Source of the DNA: CADEED01 sp035765415
Lineage (GTDB): Bacteria; Pseudomonadota; Gammaproteobacteria; Steroidobacterales; Steroidobacteraceae
Length of the DNA stretch: 64,000 nt
Direction of reading: 5' to 3'
NCBI GenBank assembly: GCA_035765415.1
Contig: DASTXR010000083.1
Location: 62,001 to 126,000 of the forward strand
Shown: positions 24,885-33,722 of the stretch, piece by piece
Layout of the letters: every line of letters begins with the position of its first letter
Position numbering within the stretch: position 1 is the first letter of the stretch
Made by a program: the position numbers and the translations under genes
Notes under the pieces: generated by a model
Databases searched by the model: none
What the model was told of the DNA's origin: nothing
What the model saw: the letters and a program-made list of their open reading frames with translations, nothing else

Positions 24885-26765
24885 ATGTCCAATCACGTGT
24901 CTACCTTCTATTGCCGCGCGTTCGCGCTCGTGGCCTGCCTCGCCGGCGCTACCGCGGCGGCAGCACCGGCACCGGCCTCAACCGCAGTCAATCCGCCATC
25001 CGGCTGGCAATCGTTCGCCGCTGCCGCGCCCTGTGTCCCCGGCACCTGGCGCGTGGGCAACCCGAACGGCGCCGCACCGGTTCGCTTCGAAACCACGCAC
25101 TTCGCATTCCGCTGGAATGGCTCGACCACGACGACCCAGGCTGCATCCACGGCAGGCACGTATCTCGAATCCATCTGGCAGCACTTCATGCTCAACACGG
25201 CTTTTCCCGAGCCGTACTGCGCCACCGCTAACAAGTTCAAGGCGAACATTCACATCGACCCCACGTTCGGTTTGAGCGGTGGCGTCGACGGCCAGGGCTT
25301 CATGGGGATGTGGGTGGGGCCGGGCGCGCTCGCCGACCGCCACGGCCTCGCGCATGAATTCACGCATGGCCTGCAAGGCTCGACGGGCGGTCTGCAGGGT
25401 TCTCCGTTCACCGGATGGATGTGGGAGAGCCACGCGAACTGGATGGCACTGCAGGTGCCGGAACTGCGCCGCGGCGTGCATTGCTCGGAGCTCTCGGTGA
25501 ATTTTCCGCACCTGTACTACGGCTCGACTCGCGTGCGGTACTGCAACTGGCAGTTCTGGGAGAACCTGAAGAACCGGTTTGGCTACGCGGCCGTGCAGGA
25601 CATCTGGGCAAACGCCCCGAAGGCCGGCCAGCCGGGACGTTCGACCGCCGATCCCTTCAACGTGCTCATGACCAACCAGGGCTGGAACGTCGAGCAGCTC
25701 AACGACGTGTTCGGCGACTGGGCGATGCGCAACGTGAACTGGGACTACCGGAATCCCGACGGCAGCGACCAGGGAGCTATCTACCGCCAGGCGTATGGCA
25801 GCTACGATCCGCAGGGCGGCAATCGGAGCCTGCGCACCACGCGTCTCGAAGCGCTCGATCTCGCCAACCGCCGCTTCAACGTGCCGGCGGCGTGGGCGCC
25901 GCAGCGCTGGGGCTACAACCTCGTGCGGCTCGTGCCGGATGCGAACTCCGCGCAGATCACCGTCACTTTCCGCGGCGTGCTCCAGACGGCGCCGAACGCC
26001 ACGAGCTTCGCGGGCCTGCAGGACGAGCCGACGTCGATTCCGCAGCCGGCGTCGGGATGGCGCTGGGGCGTGGTCGCGATCAACTCGGGCGGTGTCGCGC
26101 GTTACAGCGCGCTGCAGCGCGGCGCGGACGGCGCAGTGACATTCCCGCTCGTGTCGGGAGATCGATCGCACTGGCTGGTGGTCATGGGCGCGCCCACGCA
26201 GATGCACAACATCCGCTGGGATCAGCCTTACTACTCTATCTACCGCTATCCGTGGATGGTGCAGATCAATGGCGCGATGCCGCTCGGCTTCCAGCCCAAC
26301 GCGCCGGTGCCGGTGCCGAACGGCCGGCGTCATCCGAACGGCGGCGGCTGGCTCGCGCCGAATGCCGTCGCGGATGCGAGCGCGTTCGTCGGCCCGAATG
26401 CACGCGTGCTCGGCGGCGCGGTGCGCGGCAATGCGCGCATCGAGGATCACGCCACCGTCATCAGCGGTGAGGTGAGCGGCAATGCCATCGTGTCGGGTCT
26501 CACGCTGGTGTCCGCCAACACGATCGTTCGCGACAACGCGCGGGTGAACACCGTGTTCATGCCGCTCGGATCGTTCGAACGCAACATCGTGCTGTCCGGC
26601 ACGGCGCACAACATCGGCGACGTCGAGCAGCGCGGCGCATCCATGTCGCGCGGCGTGTTGTATGGCTTCATCGATCCGCCGGCGACCACGAACCCGCGCC
26701 GCGGCTCGAACCTGACCGCGCCGGTCAGGGAGATCACCGCACCCGCGGTTTTCCGCTGGCGATGA
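24885..26765 (+). CDS. Secreted Svx/AvrXca-like metalloprotease-family protein (DUF6055-like)
   Basis: A 626-residue exported protein. A signal peptide (about 1-27) precedes a central domain with the zinc-binding HEFTH (157-161) in HGLAHEFTHGLQG and a downstream W-x-W-E-S-H-A-N-W motif (about 181). The C-terminal ~130 residues hold hexapeptide-like repeats (NAVADASAFVGPNARVLGGAVRGNARIEDHA), typical of a left-handed beta-helix. This architecture matches the Svx/AvrXca group of secreted proteins from plant-associated bacteria. The start at 24885 is supported by GGAGG 4 nt upstream. It is monocistronic with a strong 3' hairpin. Together with the pectate lyase it points to interaction with plant material. 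The enzymatic activity of the family is uncertain. Confidence 0.82.
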   Translation: MSNHVSTFYCRAFALVACLAGATAAAAPAPASTAVNPPSGWQSFAAAAPCVPGTWRVGNPNGAAPVRFETTHFAFRWNGSTTTTQAASTAGTYLESIWQHFMLNTAFPEPYCATANKFKANIHIDPTFGLSGGVDGQGFMGMWVGPGALADRHGLAHEFTHGLQGSTGGLQGSPFTGWMWESHANWMALQVPELRRGVHCSELSVNFPHLYYGSTRVRYCNWQFWENLKNRFGYAAVQDIWANAPKAGQPGRSTADPFNVLMTNQGWNVEQLNDVFGDWAMRNVNWDYRNPDGSDQGAIYRQAYGSYDPQGGNRSLRTTRLEALDLANRRFNVPAAWAPQRWGYNLVRLVPDANSAQITVTFRGVLQTAPNATSFAGLQDEPTSIPQPASGWRWGVVAINSGGVARYSALQRGADGAVTFPLVSGDRSHWLVVMGAPTQMHNIRWDQPYYSIYRYPWMVQINGAMPLGFQPNAPVPVPNGRRHPNGGGWLAPNAVADASAFVGPNARVLGGAVRGNARIEDHATVISGEVSGNAIVSGLTLVSANTIVRDNARVNTVFMPLGSFERNIVLSGTAHNIGDVEQRGASMSRGVLYGFIDPPATTNPRRGSNLTAPVREITAPAVFRWR

Positions 26766-26773
26766 GTTATCGT

Positions 26774-26806
26774 GGCGGCGCCCCTCATGAAAAGAGGGGC
26801 GCCACC
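26774..26806 (+). terminator. Hairpin 3' of the Svx-like gene
   Basis: Beginning 9 nt after the stop codon, a 13-bp stem with one mismatch (26774-26786 with 26794-26806, core GGCGCCCCTC/GAGGGGCGCC) and a 7-nt loop ATGAAAA. No U-run follows, so it may need Rho or act as a 3'-end stabiliser. Confidence 0.6.
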
Positions 26807-26867
26807 CGAGCAGCATGTGAGATGCTCGCCCGTGGCCAGAATCCATGTCGACAGGGGAGTAAAGAGC

Positions 26868-27233
26868 ATGGCTAACTTCAGAACTGTCTGCGGCGGTCTT
26901 GCAGTCGCGGCTGCCTTCCTCGTCCAGGGCTGTTACACCGCGCCCGCAACGGTACCCGTTCCGGCACAAAGGTCCCTTACAGAGAGGTTCGAGCAGTCAT
27001 GGCAGGCGGCCCGAGGCGCGGCAGCCGACGTGGGACTTCGCGTCACCCATGAAGACCGCACGACCGGAACCTTGCGCGGCGACCAGGGCTCGTCCAACGC
27101 ATCGATTAGCGTGGTGACGCAGGCCGACGGAACGATTCACGTCGGATTCGCAGTGACCGGTGGAACCGCGACCCAGGACTCCAACCTTAAAGAGCATCTG
27201 ACGCGCGCCTATCAGCGCCGCATGGGCCGCTGA
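26868..27233 (+). CDS. Small lipoprotein of unknown function
   Basis: A 121-residue lipoprotein with signal peptide and lipobox VQGC (Cys about 19). The start is supported by GGGGAG 8 nt before the ATG. The mature domain is short (LTERFEQSWQAARGAAADVGLRVTHEDRTTGTLRGDQGSS and SISVVTQADGTIHVGFAVTG). The 'VTHEDRTTGTLRG' phrase recalls small Gram-negative envelope lipoproteins with a BON/DUF3568-like alpha-beta fold, but no family is confirmed. It is transcribed alone behind the terminator-like hairpin. Confidence 0.75.
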   Translation: MANFRTVCGGLAVAAAFLVQGCYTAPATVPVPAQRSLTERFEQSWQAARGAAADVGLRVTHEDRTTGTLRGDQGSSNASISVVTQADGTIHVGFAVTGGTATQDSNLKEHLTRAYQRRMGR

Positions 27234-27241
27234 CACCGGAT

Positions 27242-27258
27242 TTGACAGAAAGCTTTCT
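27242..27258 (+). promoter_or_regulatory. Consensus -35 hexamer overlapping a 12-bp palindrome
   Basis: TTGACA (27242-27247) runs into AGAAAGCTTTCT (27247-27258), a perfect palindrome. Both lie about 115-130 nt upstream of the start of the M30-like gene. This could be a repressor-controlled promoter; no good -10 hexamer is obvious, so it is tentative. Confidence 0.3.
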
Positions 27259-27371
27259 CGAACGCGATTCGCCCGTCGCCACTTGCGGTCGTCGTCGCCG
27301 CCTGTCATGAATCCCCCCTGCGCGACACATTAGGTAAGGACCGCAACCAATCGAGCGGTTCGGGGGTGCCC

Positions 27372-30071
27372 ATGCGTTCGACTCTGTCCGGCTTGATTGC
27401 CAGCTCTCTGTTGTTGCTAGTGGCTTGTGGAGGAGGCGGAGGTGGTGACAGCACACCCCCGCCGGCACCCCCGCCGGCGCCGCAGGCACAGAGCATCACG
27501 TTCGCCAACGCAGGACCGGTGAGCCGGCCGTTGAGCGACGGCACGTTCACCAACGTGGCTTCGGGGGGCGCGGGCACGGGCACGATCAGCTATCAAAGCT
27601 CCAACACCGCAGTGGCCACGGTGAATGGCCTGGGGGCGGTGACGTTCCTGGCCGCCGGTTCGGCGACCATCACGGCCAACAAGGCTGCGGACGCGGCCTT
27701 CCTCGCGGCCTCGGCTAACTACACGCTGACCATCACGGCGCCGCAGGCGCAGACCATCGCCTTCGCAACGACCGGGCCGGTGACGCAGCCGCTGGCGTCT
27801 GGCAGCTACACGAATCTGGCCACGGGCGGAGCCGGTACCGGTGCCATCACGTATCAAAGCTCGAACACGGCGGTGGCCACTGTGTCGAATGCCGGCGTGG
27901 TTACGTTCGCGACCCCGGGCACGGTCACCATCACGGCCGGCAAGGCTGCCGATACCAACTATCTGGCCGCGACTGCGAGCTATTCGCTGACCATCTCGGC
28001 GGCGCCGCCGACGACACCGGTGACTTCCCAGAGCGCCAACAGCGTGACCCCGGGAACGACGGTGACGTTGAGTGCGACCAGCACCGATCCGCAGGGTGCC
28101 ACGCTTACCTATGCGTGGGATTTTGGCGATGGCTCGACCGCGTCGGGAGCCAGCGTGACGCACGCGTTCGCGAGCGAGGGGAATTTCTCGATTCGCGTCA
28201 CTGTCACCAATTCCCATGGCCTCTCCGCGAGCTCGACCGCTGGCTTGTACGTCGCGTGGCTGCCTTGGTATCCGCCTGTGAATTTCGTCCTGAACCCACG
28301 ACACTTTCTGGGTGATGTGCTGTTCGCCGGGGGCAACTTTTTCGAACCCAACGGTTTTCCGTTCACGGTGTCCTGGGAGCTGGGCGATGGCAGCACCGCC
28401 ACCGGCGAGACCCTCGCGTACAGGTACGCGAGCGCGGGCACTTACACTGTCCGCGTCACCGTCACCAATTCCCTTGGCCGCTCTGCGACCGCCCAGACGA
28501 CAATCGAGGTGATGCCGGTGGTGGCGCAACCCGCGCCCATCGACAACACGCTCCAGGTGTACTGCGCAGGTGCCTTCTGCGGCGCGCAGAGCCCGACAAC
28601 CTACAGTGGCAGCGGCGTCGGAGTCTGGCGATATCACAACGCCACCACTGCGGACGCCACCATCAACGTGGCCATCGGTGGCCTCAGCGCCGGCCAGTCG
28701 GGGTTCCTCGTCTTCTCGAACGGCAACGAGACCGCCGCCGCTTCAGTTCCAGTGCCGGGCACGGCACTGCCTCCTGGCGGCAATACTTCGATGAAAGCGC
28801 AATCGCGCGAAGCTGCCGCACATGCGCAAATCCAGGCGGGCAACCGCGCGATGCTGGAATCCCTCGCAAACAAGTCACGCCCGACCATGCGGAAAGCCGC
28901 GCCAACTGCTCGCGTGATGCAAGCCGCCGCGCCAACCGTTGGCACGACGCGGCAGTGGCGGGACATCTTTGGCGGATCGGTCGTCTACAACATCGAAGTT
29001 GCCGCGACGTGCACTTTCTCCACGGGCCGCAACGGCGTGGTGTGGAGGGATGTCGACCAGATGCAGCGCGGCGAGCTCGATCCGGTGCGCGTGCAGATGG
29101 TCGCCGACTTCCTCTGTGGTGCGAACGGCGTCTACGAGAAGCTGGTGGCGATGCACGGCGATGTGTATGGCGATGCGGCCGCGATCAACACCAATTTCAT
29201 CCAGGACGCGCCAGGCAATCTGCAGGACCTGAATGTCGTGATCCTGGGCGTGCCGCAGAGCACGCCGTGGAACGGCTACTTTTCCTCGTCCAATCTGGTT
29301 GCCGCCACTGAGGATCCGGACTCCAATCACGCGCTGGGGGTGGTGCTCAACGGCTGGTACCTGGGTATCACCAGCGAAGAGGATCCCACCACGCGCGTCA
29401 CGCTGGCGCACGAGATCAAGCACCTGCTCAATTTCTATCAGCGGGGCGTCAGTCGTGGTGAGTACCACGCGATCTTCCTGGAAGAGACCTCGGCAATGCT
29501 CGCGGAAGAACTCGCGGGTGCCGAATTTGGCCACCAGAGCCGCACCGCAGCGCGTATCGGCGGATACGCTTCCAGCGGCGGTGGCACCGGTTACATCGAG
29601 TGGACGCACCCCGATGGCAACAGCTACAACCTTGGTGGCAGCTTCGGATCCTTCCTGCATCGTCGCTACGGCACGGAGCTCGATACCTACCTGATGAACA
29701 CGTGCAGCGACGATGGTTTTCCGACGTCCAGCTACCAGTGCGTGAACACGTTCATCACCAGCCATGGCGGCGTGAGCTTCGCGGATGAATTCGCGCGCCT
29801 CGGCGCCACGGCGCTGAGTGGCATGGCCTGGACGACCCCCTATGGATTCGGATTTCGCGGAGCGCTCGCGGGCAACGACCACCTCTGGCCGGTTTCCTGC
29901 GCTTACTCGCCCGTGCGACCGCCACGTTCGCTGGAAGGCGTCTACCGCGCCACCACCCATACATACGACCACGACTTCATGGACGCCGCGCAAACCACCT
30001 TTGTCCGCAACAACGTAGTGGTCCCCGCCGGCACCACGCTCATGGTGGTGGTGAACGAAGCGCAGAAGTAA
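27372..30071 (+). CDS. Lipoprotein with Ig-like/PKD domains and M30-like peptidase site
   Basis: An 899-residue lipoprotein. The signal ends in lipobox LVAC followed by a Gly run and a Pro-rich tether. Two ~85-residue Ig-like (Big-type) repeats lie at about 40-215 (TYQSSNTAVATVNGLGAVTFLAAGSATITANKAAD pattern). Two PKD domains (YAWDFGDGST and WELGDGST) occupy about 220-385. The catalytic part contains HEIKHLLN (His680, Glu681, His684) and a downstream FLEETSAML (Glu704/705), the arrangement expected for hyicolysin-like family M30 or a related gluzincin. A GTG two codons upstream is possible but the ATG fits the lipoprotein signal best. It converges with the kelch lipoprotein gene, which carries the same Ig-like repeat type. 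A cell-surface protease is the likely role. Confidence 0.8.
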   Translation: MRSTLSGLIASSLLLLVACGGGGGGDSTPPPAPPPAPQAQSITFANAGPVSRPLSDGTFTNVASGGAGTGTISYQSSNTAVATVNGLGAVTFLAAGSATITANKAADAAFLAASANYTLTITAPQAQTIAFATTGPVTQPLASGSYTNLATGGAGTGAITYQSSNTAVATVSNAGVVTFATPGTVTITAGKAADTNYLAATASYSLTISAAPPTTPVTSQSANSVTPGTTVTLSATSTDPQGATLTYAWDFGDGSTASGASVTHAFASEGNFSIRVTVTNSHGLSASSTAGLYVAWLPWYPPVNFVLNPRHFLGDVLFAGGNFFEPNGFPFTVSWELGDGSTATGETLAYRYASAGTYTVRVTVTNSLGRSATAQTTIEVMPVVAQPAPIDNTLQVYCAGAFCGAQSPTTYSGSGVGVWRYHNATTADATINVAIGGLSAGQSGFLVFSNGNETAAASVPVPGTALPPGGNTSMKAQSREAAAHAQIQAGNRAMLESLANKSRPTMRKAAPTARVMQAAAPTVGTTRQWRDIFGGSVVYNIEVAATCTFSTGRNGVVWRDVDQMQRGELDPVRVQMVADFLCGANGVYEKLVAMHGDVYGDAAAINTNFIQDAPGNLQDLNVVILGVPQSTPWNGYFSSSNLVAATEDPDSNHALGVVLNGWYLGITSEEDPTTRVTLAHEIKHLLNFYQRGVSRGEYHAIFLEETSAMLAEELAGAEFGHQSRTAARIGGYASSGGGTGYIEWTHPDGNSYNLGGSFGSFLHRRYGTELDTYLMNTCSDDGFPTSSYQCVNTFITSHGGVSFADEFARLGATALSGMAWTTPYGFGFRGALAGNDHLWPVSCAYSPVRPPRSLEGVYRATTHTYDHDFMDAAQTTFVRNNVVVPAGTTLMVVVNEAQK

Positions 30072-30079
30072 CGCGTCGG

Positions 30080-33000
30080 CTACGGCACTTCAATCTGATT
30101 GTGATACCGGTAGCGCCAGTCGGTGCCTTCCGTCGACCACATCATGGAATGCGAATCGTCTTCGCCACCGGAGCCTTCTCCGCCATAAAGCCACAACTTT
30201 CCGTCGAATGATGCGAGGCCATGGTCTATACGGCTCGACATCCCGGGGAAGCCGGTAGTTTGCTGAGTCCAGCTGATGCCGTTGGAGGAGTACCAGGTGT
30301 CGTTCATTCCCACGTAGAACCCCGTGTATCCGCCGACGATCCAGATCCTGTTGGCGTGCACCACCGCGCGGTGCTGATAACGACCCACGGCCTGCCCATG
30401 AGTTCCTTCGATCTGCCAGTTGACGCCGTCCGCCGAAGAACAGATCTGTCCGGTCGTAGCCTGGCGGCCGCCTAGCAACCAGGCACGCCCGTTGAACACC
30501 ACGATCTGGTGGTTATAGCGAGCGCCGCAGGCCGTGAACTCGATTTCGCGCTGCCAGGTGGCGCCGTCCAGCGACGACCACACATCGCTGTGTGAGGCGG
30601 CGCCCGGCCGTTCGCCGCCCATGACGAACAGTTTGCCGTTCATGGCAAAGAGCTCGTTCCCGTAGCGTGGCGCGAACGGCGCGCTGGCCGTGGCGCGCGT
30701 CCAGAGCTCGCCATCGGCCGTCGACCACACGTCATCCATGGTGTCGAAGGGTTCGTTGCCCGCGAATCCGCCTTGCACCCACAGCCGGTTGTTGTGGACC
30801 GCGACGTTGAACTGGTTGCGCGGCGGGACCACGGCGGCGCCCGGCGACTGCGTCCAGCCATCGCCCGTGACCGACGACCAGGCCTGGAACCTTCCGTCCA
30901 TGCCTTCGCCCAGCATCCACAGCCGGCCGTTGAAGGATACGAGCCGTCCCGGATGAGCCGGCGAAAATGGCGCGCTGGTGTGTTCGAAGGTCCAGTTCAC
31001 GAGGTCGGTGGTCGACCACGCCTGGTTCTTCGGCCGCAGCCGGTCGTTGCCGCCGAGCAGCCAGATGCGGCCGCGGTAGGGCAGTAGATAGGCGCGGGAG
31101 CGTCCGCCGAAAGGCGCCGCCGCCAGGTCCTGCGTCCAGGTGCTGCCGTCCGCGGTCGACCAGACGTCGCTGTACGACGTGCTGAAGTTCCAGCCGCTGT
31201 TGAAACCGCCGAGCACGTACAGGCGATTGTTGAAGACCAGGGTCGTCACGTGGCGCCGCGGGCCGAAAGGCGCTGCGTTTTCGGCGCGCCAGGTCACGCC
31301 ATCCGCCGACGACCACACATCGTCGAGCGTGGTCTGGTCGTATTGTCCCGTGGCCCCGCCCATCACCCAGAGGCGTCCCTTGAACGCCACCGCGCGATGA
31401 TCGCGGCGCACGGCGAACGCGGCATTGCCGGTAGCCAGTGTCCAGCTGATGCCATCGGTGCTCGACCACACATCGTTGTAACGCTGATCACCGGAATTGG
31501 TGTAGCCGCCGATCAGCCACATGCGGCCGTTGAACACGACGACCTGGTGTGAGTCGCGCGCGGCGAACGGTCCGTTGTCGAGAATGCGCGTCCAGTTGAT
31601 GAGGTCATCGGAGCGCCAGACGTCGTTGAAAGCAGTCGACGTCCAGGGGGTGGTGCCGCCGATCAGGTAGAAGGAGTTGTTGAACTTCACCAGTTGCGCG
31701 TGCGTGCGCGAGCCCCAGGGCGTGGTGGCGCTGCGCTGTATCCATGCGCGGCCATCCGTGGAGCTCCAGATCTCCTTGCCTTCGTTGCCACCCACGATCC
31801 ACAACTGGCCGTCATGCGCGAGTGGCGCCATCGGCGAGTCGTAGTACCTGCGCGTCGTGACGGTCGTCGGCCGTCCGATTGTCGAGCCCCGCTGCAACCA
31901 GTAGTGGGCGCTGCGTCCGAGTCCGGCGGTCGCATCATTGAGAGTCGGCGCACCCACCGCCGTGGCAGTGACGGCCACGCAGTTGTCAGGCGCGGACCGC
32001 GGCGAAGGGCAATTGCCGAAGAGTGTGCGCGAGAACGTGCCGCCCGCGGACGCCGGGGGCAACGTCACCGGTGAAGGATCGGTGAGATTGAGCCACGCGG
32101 TGAACGGCGCCTCGGCGACACCCGGGGCCACGTTCAGCGTGAAACTCACCTGCGCGGCGAGGTGATTCGCGCTGGCTGCCTTGGTTGCGGTGATCACCGC
32201 GGTTCCTGCGGCGCCCACGCCCACGGTACCGTCGGGTTCCACCATCGCGACGGCGGTGTCGTTGCTCGTGTATTCAATGGCGCCAGTTCCAGCGCCACCG
32301 GACGCCACGTTCGCAAACGGGTCATCACGGGCGGTCCTGGCGAGGGGTCCCGCCATGGCGAACGCGAGCGCCTGCGGGGCGCGCGCCACGTTGAGCGTGT
32401 AACTCGCCTGTGCGGCGAAGTGATTGTTGTCGGCGGCCTTGGAGGCCGTTATCACCGTGCTGCCGGCGGCCAGGATCGTGACCTGGCCCGCGCTGTTGAC
32501 GGTGGCGACCGAGGTGTCGCCGCTGTCGAAACTCAACGCACTGTCGCCGCCGCTGACGACTGCCGCGTTGGTGAACGGCGCATCGCCATAAGTGCGCGCC
32601 ACCGGCCCCGCCGCAGTGAAGCTCACGGTTTGCGCAGCACGCGCCACGTTCAGCGTGTAGCTCGCCTGCGCGGCGAAGTGATTGGCGTCGGCGGCCTTGG
32701 AGGCCGTGATCACCGTGCTGCCGGCGCCCACCATCGTGACCTGGCCCGCGCCGTCGACGGTGGCCACCGAGGTATTGCCGCTCTGGAAAGTGAGCGCGCT
32801 GCTGCCGCCGCTGACGACGGCCGCGTTGGTGAAAGGCGCATCGCCATAGGTGCGGGCCAGTGGCCCGGCCGCGGTGAAACTCACGGATTGCGCGGAAGGC
32901 GCGACGTTCAACAGGTAACTTGCCTGCGCGGCCAGGTGATTGTTGTCCGCGGCCAGCGTCGCGGAGATCGACGTGCTGCCGGCGCCGACGATCGTGACCT

Positions 33001-33532
33001 GGCCCGCGCCATTGACCGTTGCCACCGACGTGTTGGCGCTTGCGAAACTCAACGCTCCGGCGTTGCCGATGACCACCACCGGGTTGGTGAACGGAGCATC
33101 GCCATAGGTGCGCGCCAGCGCGCCAGCCGTCGTGAAGCTCACCGACTGGGCGGCCGGCGCGATATTCACGGTGTAGTTCGCAGTGGCGGCCAGGTGCCCG
33201 GCATCCGCGGCCTTGTTCGCGGTGATCACCACCGAGCCCGCTGCCACGATGGTGACCCGGCCCGTGCCGTCGACGGTGGCGATGGCGGTGCTGCTGCTGG
33301 AATACGTGATGGTGCCGGTGCCTGCGCCGCCCGCGGCGGCATTGGTGAACGCGACGTCCCCGAAGGTCTTGGCGATGGGCCCGGCGCTGGCGAAGGAAAT
33401 CGCCTGGGCGACCGGCGCCGGGGGCGGGGGTGGCGAGGGCGCGGGCTTGCCGCCTCCGCCTCCACCACAACCGGCGAGCAGCACCAGAAGGGAGGCGCAA
33501 GCGCCCCGGCGAAGCACGGAAATCAATGACAT
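30080..33532 (-). CDS. Surface lipoprotein with five Ig-like repeats and kelch-type beta-propeller
   Basis: An 1150-residue lipoprotein. The signal peptide and lipobox LAGC are followed by a Gly/Pro tether. Five near-identical 86-residue Ig-like repeats lie at about 42-470 (each with SxSTAxATVxGxGxVTIVxAGS...). A short linker leads to about ten kelch-like repeats (about 530-1140) with the pattern DVWSSxDGxxWxxxxxxAPFxxRxxHxxVxFNxRLWVxGG. These usually fold into one or two beta-propellers that bind carbohydrate or protein. The ATG at 33532 precedes the lipoprotein signal. No catalytic residues are recognised, so it is probably an adhesin or binding protein. Confidence 0.82.
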   Translation of the reverse strand: MSLISVLRRGACASLLVLLAGCGGGGGGKPAPSPPPPPAPVAQAISFASAGPIAKTFGDVAFTNAAAGGAGTGTITYSSSSTAIATVDGTGRVTIVAAGSVVITANKAADAGHLAATANYTVNIAPAAQSVSFTTAGALARTYGDAPFTNPVVVIGNAGALSFASANTSVATVNGAGQVTIVGAGSTSISATLAADNNHLAAQASYLLNVAPSAQSVSFTAAGPLARTYGDAPFTNAAVVSGGSSALTFQSGNTSVATVDGAGQVTMVGAGSTVITASKAADANHFAAQASYTLNVARAAQTVSFTAAGPVARTYGDAPFTNAAVVSGGDSALSFDSGDTSVATVNSAGQVTILAAGSTVITASKAADNNHFAAQASYTLNVARAPQALAFAMAGPLARTARDDPFANVASGGAGTGAIEYTSNDTAVAMVEPDGTVGVGAAGTAVITATKAASANHLAAQVSFTLNVAPGVAEAPFTAWLNLTDPSPVTLPPASAGGTFSRTLFGNCPSPRSAPDNCVAVTATAVGAPTLNDATAGLGRSAHYWLQRGSTIGRPTTVTTRRYYDSPMAPLAHDGQLWIVGGNEGKEIWSSTDGRAWIQRSATTPWGSRTHAQLVKFNNSFYLIGGTTPWTSTAFNDVWRSDDLINWTRILDNGPFAARDSHQVVVFNGRMWLIGGYTNSGDQRYNDVWSSTDGISWTLATGNAAFAVRRDHRAVAFKGRLWVMGGATGQYDQTTLDDVWSSADGVTWRAENAAPFGPRRHVTTLVFNNRLYVLGGFNSGWNFSTSYSDVWSTADGSTWTQDLAAAPFGGRSRAYLLPYRGRIWLLGGNDRLRPKNQAWSTTDLVNWTFEHTSAPFSPAHPGRLVSFNGRLWMLGEGMDGRFQAWSSVTGDGWTQSPGAAVVPPRNQFNVAVHNNRLWVQGGFAGNEPFDTMDDVWSTADGELWTRATASAPFAPRYGNELFAMNGKLFVMGGERPGAASHSDVWSSLDGATWQREIEFTACGARYNHQIVVFNGRAWLLGGRQATTGQICSSADGVNWQIEGTHGQAVGRYQHRAVVHANRIWIVGGYTGFYVGMNDTWYSSNGISWTQQTTGFPGMSSRIDHGLASFDGKLWLYGGEGSGGEDDSHSMMWSTEGTDWRYRYHNQIEVP
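32120..33409 (-). repeat. Five tandem 258-bp repeats encoding Ig-like domains
   Basis: Units of 258 bp (86 codons) in the kelch lipoprotein gene. Equivalent bases recur exactly 258 bp apart, for example 32417, 32675 and 32933. The three central units are most alike at the DNA level, consistent with recent duplication. The same module type also occurs twice in the adjacent M30-like gene. Confidence 0.8.
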
Positions 33533-33722
33533 GGCGTTTTCCCCGAAGTGATCGCGCCGGATGACGATCTCGGTCGTCTCCTCCGGTCTGCCGGCAGCGT
33601 AGATAGAGAAATGTGATAACGCAAGGCCAGGCCGGGTCTGCCGCCGGCCCCCGGCGCGCGCCTGGATCGGAGGCAATATGTTCGCTGCTCGGGGCGCGCA
33701 GCGGCGCGCAATCCGCGACTAG

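Noticed and set aside
24978..26969. A 663-codon open frame on the minus strand opposite the Svx-like gene
   Set aside because: It lacks any domain, has Arg/His-rich composition typical of antisense frames in high-GC DNA, and overlaps a clearly coding gene with a signal peptide and HEFTH site.
32120..33409. Possible CRISPR-like repeat pattern
   Set aside because: The repeats are 258 bp, in frame and protein-coding, without short repeat/spacer structure.
32162..33529. A 455-codon plus-strand frame with repeats opposite the kelch lipoprotein
   Set aside because: Its repeats simply mirror the Ig-like tandem repeats of the true gene on the other strand.
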